A stretch of 64,000 bases of DNA from Perkinsus marinus ATCC 50983 (Eukaryota; Perkinsozoa; Perkinsida; Perkinsidae): NCBI RefSeq assembly GCF_000006405.1, contig NW_003202288.1:203141-267140 (forward strand). Reading direction: 5' to 3'. The first letter of the stretch is position 1. Each line of letters starts with the position of its first letter. Made by a program: the position numbers and the translations under genes. Positions 31,167 through 40,576 of the stretch are shown in pieces. The notes beneath the pieces were generated by a model. It was not told the DNA's origin. It searched no databases and saw only the letters and a program-made list of their open reading frames with translations.

Positions 31167-31324
31167 ACTTCTCTCTGTGTAATTATTTTACTCTGTATTC
31201 TCCTGGAAAATTCCTAAATTCCTTTTTTTCCTGTAGTATGCTATCACTGTTGGTAGGGTCCCTCAGGCTGGGGTTTCTGCGCTGGTGTCAGCTTTGATGG
31301 GAGTGCTTTGGTTTGTTTTCTGTT

Positions 31325-31365
31325 GTTGTCCTTGGGGGGATTCGAACCTGGGAGGATCGTTTGCT
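31325..31365 (-). repeat. Antisense tRNA-like 3' fragment upstream of NHP2 copy 1
   Basis: On the minus strand CGATCCTCCCAGGTTCGAAT then CCCCCCAAGGACAAC: a T-arm with the B-box GGTTCGAATCC at 31339-31349. It lies about 40 bases before the start codon, possibly in a 5' UTR intron. Confidence 0.6.
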
Positions 31366-31389
31366 GCAGTACATTGATCTCGTGGTGTT

Positions 31390-32191
31390 ATGTCCGACAC
31401 AGAGGCCCCCACTGCTACTACTACCCTTTACGTATCGCCAATTGCTGACCCTCTTATGGGAGGCAAGTTGAATGCTCGTGCTATGAAGCTTGTGAAGAAG
31501 GGTAGTAAATACTACTACTAGGGAATTGTTGTTGTATATGTCCTCTTTAGCTGCTACGACTAAGTCTTTACGGAGGGGCGTACCGGAGGTCCTGAAGGCC
31601 ATAAGGAAGGGTAGTTGGGGGATTGATGGTATTAGTATTATGATGATGATGATCAGGTCAGAAGGGTATGATACTATTGGCTGCTGATGTTTACCCTGTG
31701 GATGTTATTGCTCATGTGCCGGCCTATTGTGAGAAGAATGGTATCCCTTATGCATACGTACCATCAAGACAAGCGTTGGGTAATCCAAAGGTCGTGGGTT
31801 CGATCCCTGGATGGGGTATTTAGGTACTGCCTGCCAGACTAAGAGGGCGGCCTCCGTAGTATTGGTGATACAGCCTAAGGATGACTCTACTTATACCAAG
31901 ACTTACGAACAGGTATTCCTCCATTTTACCGCGCGCCACGAAATTCCCCCGTCAGGTCCACAAGGGGATCCTGGCCATCAATCCCTACCTGTAGAGATTC
32001 GGAACCGCTACCGACCAACGTTTTACCCCCGAGATATTACCAACGATTATACCCACCGCCAAAACGTTGCTTTCTATCACTTCTGGTATGGTCGTGTTTA
32101 TACTAGGCTTGTGGGGCTTTCCTCGAGACATGTTGGAAATCGAGTCGGACGTATTTTCAGCTGCTTATGGGGGTTTGTTATGAGGCTTTGA
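31390..32191 (+). CDS. NHP2: NHP2 (H/ACA snoRNP L7Ae-family) copy 1, altered C-terminus
   Basis: NHP2 is the L7Ae-type kink-turn-binding subunit of H/ACA snoRNPs, which guide pseudouridylation of rRNA in the nucleolus. ATG at 31390 (MSDTEAPTATTTLYVSPIAD). Four exons joined by three introns (48, about 46 and 44 nt; the last is 31780-31823). Spliced exons read MGGKLNARAMKLVKK, TKSLRRGVPEVLKAIRKG, MILLAADVYPVDVIAHVPAY, GIPYAYVPSRQALG and TACQTKRAASVVLVIQPKDD, matching NHP2 end to end. After YTKTYEQ (31912) the match to copy 2 stops and the frame runs into about 92 unrelated residues to TGA 32189-32191. The tail may be spurious or the result of the duplication breakpoint. Copy 2 has a short normal-looking end. 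Confidence 0.85.
31780..31823 (+). repeat. 44-nt intron that is almost wholly a tRNA-like 3' half
   Basis: The intron reads GTAATCCAAAGGTCGTGGGT then TCGATCCCTGGATGGGGTAT then TTAG. This corresponds to the 3' side of an anticodon arm, an AGGTC variable loop, a T-arm (B-box 31797-31806) and an acceptor-like strand. The exon join ALG/TACQTK is the NHP2 sequence. Confidence 0.85.
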
Positions 32192-32216
32192 AAAGTGTTG
32201 GAGTAGTAATGTATGT

Positions 32217-32365
32217 TCGCTTCCCTCCTCAGCTGAGCTCGGAAGTTTCCCCACTAATTATAGAAGTAGATGAGTTCCGGTAGAAGTCTTCACAGGAACC
32301 AACAAGAAATTTTCATATCATCACCATCACATGTAGTTGACCATGTGCATATTTTTCCACACCGA
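32217..32365. repeat. Dispersed repeat B, copy 6 (best copy)
   Basis: Blocks in order: CCTCAGCTGAGCTCGGAAGT, TTCCCCACTAATTATAGAAG, AGGAACCAACAAGAAATTTT, CATCACATGTAGTTGACCAT, GTGCATATTTTTCC. It lies between the two NHP2 copies. Confidence 0.7.
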
Positions 32366-32460
32366 CTGTGGAATCTTCGCACTGCGAAGATTTTGGGGGA
32401 TATTCATCTGGGAAAATTCGGTTGATGAAGAGCTGTGGTTGTTGTAGTGTTCTGGTAGTA

Positions 32461-33001
32461 ATGTCCGACACGGAGGCCCCCACTGCTACTACTACCCTTT
32501 ACGTATCACCAATTGCTGACCCTCTTATGGGAGGCAAGTTGAATGCTCGTGCTATGAAGCTTGTGAAGAAGGGTAGTAAATACTACTACTAGGGGATTGT
32601 TGTTGTATATGTCCTCTTTAGCTGCTACGACTAAGTGTTTACGGAGAGGCGTACCGGAGGTCCTGAAGGCCATAAGGAAGGGTAGTTGGGGGATTGATGG
32701 TATTAGCATGATGATGATCAGGTCAGAAGGGTATGATACTATTGGCTGCTGATGTTTACCCTGTGGATGTTATTGCTCATGTGCCGGCTTATTGTGAGAA
32801 GAATGGTATCCCTTATGCATACGTACCCTCAAGACAAGCGTTGGGTAATCCAAAGGTCGTGGGTTCGATCCCTGGATGGGGTATTTAGGTACTGCCTGCC
32901 AGACTAAGAGGGCCGCCTCCGTAGTCTTGGTGATACAGCCTAAGGATGACTCTACTTATACCAAGACTTACGAACAGGTACTCCTCCTCAAAAACAAATA
33001 A
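32461..33001 (+). CDS. NHP2: NHP2 (H/ACA snoRNP L7Ae-family) copy 2
   Basis: Second copy of the same gene, near identical to 31390-31912 through all exons and introns, with ATG at 32461. Differences seen include KSLRR to KCLRR in exon 2, a few silent changes and a short deletion in the second intron. All splice sites remain intact; the last intron is 32845-32888. The reading frame continues after YTKTYEQ as VLLLKNK and stops at TAA 32999-33001, giving a protein close to the usual NHP2 length. It is the better candidate for the functional copy. The PDK1-like kinase starts 160 bp downstream. Confidence 0.88.
32845..32888 (+). repeat. 44-nt tRNA-like intron in NHP2 copy 2
   Basis: Same sequence as the intron at 31780-31823, with the B-box at 32862-32871; it was duplicated with the gene. 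Confidence 0.85.
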
Positions 33002-33161
33002 ATACCATCGAGTGCATGTTCAGGTTAAAAAAGGTATTATTGCGATCAACCCATATCTCTAACTTACCGTAAAAAACGATATTCCTACCGTTTCCTCTGT
33101 CGGCTCTTCTACTTGTGTTAATTCCCCTGATTACCCCTGTTGTTGAAGGCGTGTATGTTAT

Positions 33162-34588
33162 ATGAGGCATTATAGTCGTTCTGACTTCGAGTTCGGCTCG
33201 CTCCTCGGTGTTGGAGCCTTCGCCCAAGTGGTGCATGTACGGGATAAGCTCACAGGAGACGAATATGCATTGAAGATACTTGATAAGAAGACCTTGGAAA
33301 GGGTGGGTAATGCTATGTTCGTGATGGGGTATTGGTGTTTGCTTTAGTTGAATAAAACAGCACAAGTACTGAATGAAAGAGACACTCTCACTAAGTTGAG
33401 AGATTGTGATAACATAGTAAAGTTGTTTTTCACGTTCCAGGTGGGTGGTGGTAGGAGGAGGCACAGGTTCGATCCCGGCATGTTGCATTTTCTGTCAGGA
33501 TCGAACTTGGCTCTATTTTGCGCTTGAGTATTGTGAAGGAGGGGATCTTGCTGAGGAGATTGGCAGATGGGGACGCGTCCCCGACGACCTGGCGCGGTTT
33601 TATACAGCGGAAATTGTAAACATGCTTGTACAGTTGCGATCAAAGGGTTTGGCACATCGCGATTTGAAGCCCGATAATATTCTCATTAGTAAAGGGCATT
33701 TGAAACTAGTGGATTTCGATGTTGCTAAAGTACTGCTATAGTCGTTAGTGATGTTGGTCATTAAGTGGCTCTCAGGCTACGTCACCAAGTTTGGCTCTAC
33801 AGTGTGAGAGGAGTGCCTCTAGTGGTGACACGAAGTCAGTCTCGTCGACTACGCATAGTGATGATGATATGCAGCTGAGACGTATGAACACCTTCGTGGG
33901 GACAGCCCAATACGTGTCACCAGAGATGCTCAGCGACTCAGCCGTAGCAGGGTTCGCCTCGGACCTATGGGCTTTGGGGTGTATCGTCTATCAAATGGTT
34001 GTGGGGTATTCGCCCTTTCAGTCGGGTTCAGAGGATCAGACCTTCCAAATGATCCTCGCGACTCAGTATGATATGCCTGAGGATGTCTCTGAGGAGGCAC
34101 GGGATCTCATCAGCAAGTTACTGGTATCAGATCCGGCCGAGCGATTGGGCTTTAGGAATCTGGGCGAGTTAAAGGCTCATCCCTTCTTTCGCGGTATTGA
34201 CTTCGCGACTTTACCCTTTACTCCGGCTCCTCAGCGAATTCATCATGATAGGAGTCAATCGCTGAGTTACGGGAGCGTCGAGGACGATATGGGTGCTGAA
34301 TTCGGTATGGCTTCCCATACTATGAGGATATCGATAGATGACAACTATGATCCGGATGATGACGATGATGATGAGAGAACCCCTATGGTAGGGCAGGTCT
34401 TTGGAGGCCACCATGCTCAGCGTATTATGCCGTTTAATTTTATTGAGGCGGCCAGTAGGACGGCGAGATCCCCGAGAAGCACTGAGAGTCAGCAGCAGTC
34501 TAGTAAGATTCAACAGGGAAGGGCCTCTGTTGAAGATGCAACGTTGACTTTGAAAGGTGCCACTGAGGATGGGGCTGATGAGCATTGA
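33162..34588 (+). CDS. PDK1-like AGC serine/threonine kinase with DFD motif
   Basis: The closest family is PDK1, the kinase that activates other AGC kinases. ATG at 33162 (MRHYSRSDFEFGSLLGVGAF). Introns: 33303-33347, 33441-33498 and 33730-33775. Kinase marks in order: glycine loop GVGAFAQV, ATP lysine in YALKILDKK, alpha-C LNERDTLTKL, VKLFFTFQ, LEYCEGGDLAEEIG, catalytic HRDLKPDNIL, then VDFDVAKVL, where the usual DFG is DFD (33716-33724, GAT for a glycine codon). The activation segment RMNTFVGTAQYVSPEMLSD and SDLWALGCIVYQMVVGYSPF are PDK1-like, followed by LKAHPFFRGIDF. After about residue 330 comes an acidic, Ser-rich tail (DDNYDPDDDDDDERTP). No PH domain is seen. Glycine loss in DFG can lower activity or alter metal binding; other catalytic residues are intact. 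Confidence 0.9.
33441..33498 (+). repeat. 58-nt kinase intron containing a tRNA T-arm-like sequence
   Basis: The intron between LFFTFQ and DRTWLYF contains GGCACAGGTTCGATCCCGGC, with the B-box GGTTCGATCC at 33466-33475. Confidence 0.7.
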
Positions 34589-35014
34589 ATTGTTGTTACG
34601 TCATATTCAGTCGTATGAAAGAGTATGTTCATTATCGGCTCCTTTTATTCATTTTTTAATATCTCTATTGTGTTATACGAGTAGCGGGCACATCATTGAT
34701 GAACACACGAGGGGCTACTTAGGAAAGTCCATGTGCTTGAGCCTCCATACTATTTCTCGTATCAAGAATGACAAACGTATGCAAGTATATGTGATCTCCC
34801 ACTAAACATTCGAGCAAAGCCGCGTGTGGAAAGTTGAGTTTGGGAATCTTGTGTGGAATTCTACTCGGCACTATGGTAACACAAGCAGAAAATAAGGTAG
34901 TGACAAAACATGAGACATGACGATAGACTCATGATGACGCTCTCTCCACTTCTTTCCTCTTCGATAGCGACTCTACCTGGGACGGAACAGGCCCGATCAC
35001 CACTGTTGAACGAA
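34589..35014. other. Convergent intergenic region
   Basis: Short AT-rich stretch between the stop codons of the kinase (plus) and the CFAP57-like gene (minus). I see no gene in it. Confidence 0.5.
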
Positions 35015-38000
35015 CTATTCGAGGTTCATGGAAGGTAACTTCCATGACCAGCGAGCGTCATCTGTTACCTTTTCCTGCAACATCTTCACTTCCAACCTTT
35101 GCATGCGGATGAAGTCTGTCTGCTGTTCAACCATGTGTCGTAGTTTATCTTTCTCCTCATTTTCCTGTCGGCTCCTCAAACTATGGACCCGCCGGTCCTT
35201 TTTACTACTCGAAAGATCTGCTGAGGATATAGATCTCCCTCCCTCTCAGAGGATTCACCCACGACACCACTTACCTTTCTTCTCACCTAAGGAAGTTTCC
35301 GTATTAGTTTTCTCTCTATTCCTTCCCTGAGCCTGTTGATACTTCCCACGAAGATCCCGCAATTCCAATTCGAGCAGTTTAACCTGATGGGGACTATAGG
35401 ACGGCCCACAAAAAGCTCATCGAGGCGGCCTCACTTTATCCTCGAGATTCTTATTCCGAACACGATTGCCGTTGATTTCATTCAGTAGGGTTGCGTTCTC
35501 AGTAGCTCGACGACTAAGGTCCCGTCTGCTGGCTGCATTAGCGCGTGAAGACTGTCTAGTGAGGCTGTGCAACTGACTCACACATCGCAATCCTGTATAT
35601 CAATGTACGACACAGGAGACAATCGTGATAACGATTTCATCAAGTGGTATTTATATAAAACAATCTACACGAGGGTCGTCAAGATACAGAACAAGTCCGA
35701 AACCATCCCATGTGCTCACCCTCTTATCCAACGCCTTCATTTGGCGTTGAGCTTCCTCTGAGCCAAGATTCTCCCGAGGGTCAGATGTGGACTGTGCCGA
35801 CTTCATCATATTCGTCTGCCGAACGCCAATCAGGTGATAGAAGTGTCCCCCCACTGTCACCACTCACTTGTCGAGTTGTGATACTGCGCTTTACTGGGGT
35901 CTCCTCTGAAGTGTTCGAAATGATGATCTATCCTAGTCTGAGGACCTTCCCTACCGTCGCCGACAACATGCTGGTGATAGATCCTCTTCAAGAGCTTAGG
36001 CCACTCCTTCATATCCGTATGATGCACTACTGCCGAAAGCTCTCTCTTCAGCTCCAACAGCGTATCTTAGGTTCACGCGTGGTAGATACAGATGATGCCC
36101 AAATATACTCTTCCCCTCCACTATCGCCTCATTCAGCATCACCACTTCTTGTCGATGGTGAACAGCAAGATGAGCCTTCTGCTCGACATCATCCTCGAGC
36201 TTCCTCAACAGCCTTGCCTGACTATACACTGCTCCCAGCTCCATAATGAGCGTCTCTCATTAGAGAGAATACTATTGCACGTGAATGATACGAATTATCA
36301 TTAATCACGAGTCGTCAATCACTATCAACAACCACGTATAGCCCTAGCATACACTACTAGAGAAGTTCTAGAAACCTCCAGAGGTGATGAAAGTCGTTTT
36401 CCACACGATAGTCTTCGAGAACTTCTAAGCGTGGACCCATGGTTTAATTTAATCATCTGCTACAACGTACCCGCTGAGCTGCTGACCTTACGTCGCTACC
36501 CCAAGATGGTATAATCGTATCGGCGTACGAGGACATGACTCCGCCACACACACAAAGAGAGGAGACATTTCCCTACAATACTCGACATCCCCTCCCCCAC
36601 CTGTCCCTCTAGTTCTTGTTGCGTCTCAACCAGCCTCTTCCGGAGCTGTTTGATCTCCTGGTCCTTGGGGGCCACCGACTCGCTAATCTGCCATACCTCC
36701 TGCCGGCTCCTCAAGAGGCGTCTTGACTCACCTCACGCAGTCGGTACTCGACAACTGTCCTTGCTTTAGTCACCGACTCCACCTTCTCACGTAAGGCCCG
36801 AACCTCTTCCTCCATCTGTCGCCGACCTCGGACGTGCTCACCACTCTGCTGCTGCAAAGCTTCTATTCTGAACGGCAAGGTTTTTAGTCCCTATCCGACC
36901 CCCCCCCTGAAGAACAAGCCCAATGTGAAAATATATGTTTGGTTTTCTTCAACTGAGCTCTCACGATATTATGAAAATCCATGGGTAGAAGTATGAAAAA
37001 TTCAACCATAATTTCTCAAAATGTAGTGTTGACACATGTAGTTGACCATGTGCATATATTCCCCCCACACTGGACAAGTCACCTCCTCGATTGCTCCTCC
37101 AACTTGATCTTATAAGCATCCATAACGCTGGAGGCCTCGGCCGACTCGTTTGCCAACCTCAGCTTCTCTTGCTGCATCGCCTGTATACCCTTAGCTAGGT
37201 CCTCCTTCTCTTTAAGGCGTTGCTCAGCTATAAGAACCACTACTCAGCGGGGATGTCGACTTCACTCACCGTCTTGGGTGAGCTTTCTGATTTCCTCGTC
37301 CTTCTCGCAGATGATTCTATTAACTTCAATTTCTCTCTCATTCGTCTCCATTTCCAACATAGTTTCATATCTCACCATATCATAGTGTATCAAAATTCGC
37401 ATTATTTTTTACTTACTTTTTCCTGAGATCTTCGGCCAACTCCTGGCTGGCCTCATGGGCCTCTGTGGCTCGCCTGAGACGAGCTTGAAACTGCTCTCGA
37501 AGAATTTTCTTCTCTCGCTTCGACCGATCGCGCTGCTCAGCCTAGTGATAATTTAATCAACTACTGTTATCAAAAAAATCATGTCAATGAATGGGGAAAA
37601 AAATGAAAAAATTTCAGTTTTTGTGAAAAAGAAGAAATGAAAAATCGGTCATTATGAATATAAAAAGTAAGATCTCACTCATCGTGGTATGATGAACCTT
37701 CATCAGGAAAGGAGTAGGATGTACTCGAGGAATGGTATCACACCAACTACGTGCCATCAGAGAATCCAAAGCGAATATGATGGAGTTTCACCACCCTAGT
37801 GATATGAGAAACACTAGTGGAAAACATATTAACAACTATTACGAGGCGCAAATATCGCGTTCTTCACGGAGTTTTACGCCACTTCACGTAAAACGGGTGA
37901 AACTCCAATAATAAAAATCATCATCACAACTCGCCTTACTTCTTGTATTTGGCTTTCCTCAATATCCCTGCGTCGACGTCTCTCGAGCTCCTCTATCCGA

Positions 38001-38724
38001 GCCTCTCCCACCGCTAGCTTCCTCTCATAACGAGCTGACAAGAATTCAACAACCACGTCGTGCTTGTTACTAGTGAGGAATGAGTCTAGGACATCTTGTA
38101 GCGACAGTAGCAGTGTCGAACAGGATCAAACTAGACACTCGCCATCATCATCATTTATCAGGTTATAGTTTCACCACGACGTGTTCACAATAATTCCCTT
38201 TGGCCACCTTCCAGCTGCTCAGTCGTCTCTACTTGACTCGTCTGCATAGCCCTCATCCTCTTCAGTGCATCCTTCTCCTGCCAGACACACTCCCTCAGAG
38301 GGCACCATCATCTCCTCCCCCACCTTGGCATCAGCAGCTGCCTCCAGTGCTGCATACCGTCCTCGGAGTTCCTCTATCTCTGCCCGATCGCTGTCCCTAG
38401 CCTTCGACACCTCCTCCTCCATCTGAGTAGTCATGGCAGCGATGGTCTGTGAAAGCTCCTTCCTGCGGAGCGGCAGAGTCCTCGTCGTTGTGGACAACAG
38501 ACAGGACTCACTCGAGTTGGGCTATCATCTTGTTGGCTTTTGTTATATCATCTCCTCCCGCCTACCACTCCTCGAGTAAATCACCAACCACTCAGTGACC
38601 ACCTCCTTACTGTGAGGCGGTCTCGACTGATGGTGAGAGTGTCCTTTGGGAAACGAATCGATCGGTTGTGTTGTAAGGCTGAGATTAGAATAGAAGATGA
38701 TACAATAAGAACAACAGCAGGGCG

Positions 38725-38784
<60 letters not shown>

Positions 38785-40531
38785 GGAAGAATTCGCATAT
38801 GGTCAACTACGTGTATTGGTGATAATGTGGAAAATTCCGAGGAAGTCTTGGGAAATTCTTGTTCGTTTCTGTCTCCGAATTCGTATACAAACATCTACAG
38901 TGAGGAAACTCCCGAACTGAGGATCTATTCCTCTAATAGTGCTCGCTACTGGCGAGACCTACCACTGCTACTCTCCCCAACTCTGAAGAATAATACAGCT
39001 CTATCATCGCCAATGGTAACCACTCCGACGCCAGGACTAAGAAGGCAATGCGAAGATGAGCTGAGAGGATACCGACATCGTATTTAGCGCTTTGACTGGG
39101 CCAATGTGAGCGTTGTAAGAATCGATACAACTCGAGTGGGGTCCACTGATAACGTCGATAGTGCCCTGGGAGGTGCCCACTAGCAGGGGAGGTGACCCCT
39201 CAGGGCTGCCGTCTGAACAGATGTGATAGCGAGGGGCGCGGCAGATTGATTTACCCCAATGTGCTAGGGCGGTCGGATAGAAGGCGCCGGGCAGGTCCAC
39301 AGTCGAGGCCCATGGGGTGACTTCGTAAACGATCTGCCACGAGGAGGTTCTTGGCACAGACCGCCGTCACTGATGGATACTTCCCCCTTGAGAAGACGTC
39401 TGAGGACTCCCTGGTATCGATAGGATCGACCTGATGATGCAGAGGCAACTCAACGGGAGCTCGGGATGCTCACCTTGGCCTGGCGTGGTGATCAGACCAC
39501 CTACGACTATCTCCGACCTACACGAAGGGGTAACTCCGAAGCAGGAGGGAGCCTCCTCACCGGCTGTAGGTCATGGAAGTGTAGACACAGCCGTTAGTGG
39601 AAACGTGCTCCCATTTACGCGACCAAGATGCGCATTCCCATTCGGTGACCTGTCGAGAGGCATCGATGGGAGAGGTCCAGAGTGTCCCTACATAGCTCGA
39701 GGAGACAGCATCGGTGAAGGCAACAGCCAGGTGGCGATCTTCTGAGTCGAAGGAGAGGCCACATACTCCTGGATTGCCTTGGGAAAGGCAGCTTATTCGG
39801 CCTGAGGGGTGAGGTGGTGGTGGTGAGAGTAGAGTGGGGGTATTGAGGATCCAGAGGTGGTTGTTGAGGAAATAGAAGTCACGGAAGGAGTGGTATGTAT
39901 TTAAAGTAGTAAAAGTTACGGAAGGAGTGGTATGAATTCAAAGCAGTAGAAGTTACGGAAGGAGTGGTATGTATTTAAAGTAGTAAAAGTTACGGAAGGA
40001 GTGGTATGAATTTAAAGCGGTAGAAGTTACGGAAGGAGTGGTATGTATTTAAACGGTAGAAGTTACGGAAGGAGTGGTATGTATTTAAAGCGGTAGAAGT
40101 TACGGAAGGAGTGGTATGTATTTAAAGCGGTAGAAGTTACGGAAGGAGTGGTATGTATTTAAAGCGGTAGAAGTTACGGAAGGAGTGGTATGTATTTAAA
40201 GCGGTAGAAGTTATGGAAGGAGTGGTATGTATTTAAAGCAGTAGAAGTTACGGAAGGAGTGGTATGTATTTAAAGCGGTAGAAGTTACGGAAGGAGTGGT
40301 ATGTATTTAAAGCCGTAGAAGTTATGGAAGGAGCGGTATGGATTAAAAGTAGCATGATAATTAAAGTACCAAGAGCGAGTGATATAGAGGAATGTGGAGG
40401 GGCTCAACGTGGACAATCTACCCCTGCCTTCCGAAGGTCCAACTCTGAGGGTAGCAATCTTGGCCAAGCCGCGATGCATGCCAAAGACTACCACCTGAGG
40501 TGAGTGTGGTATGGGGAGATGTTCGAAGAGC

Positions 40532-40576
<45 letters not shown>

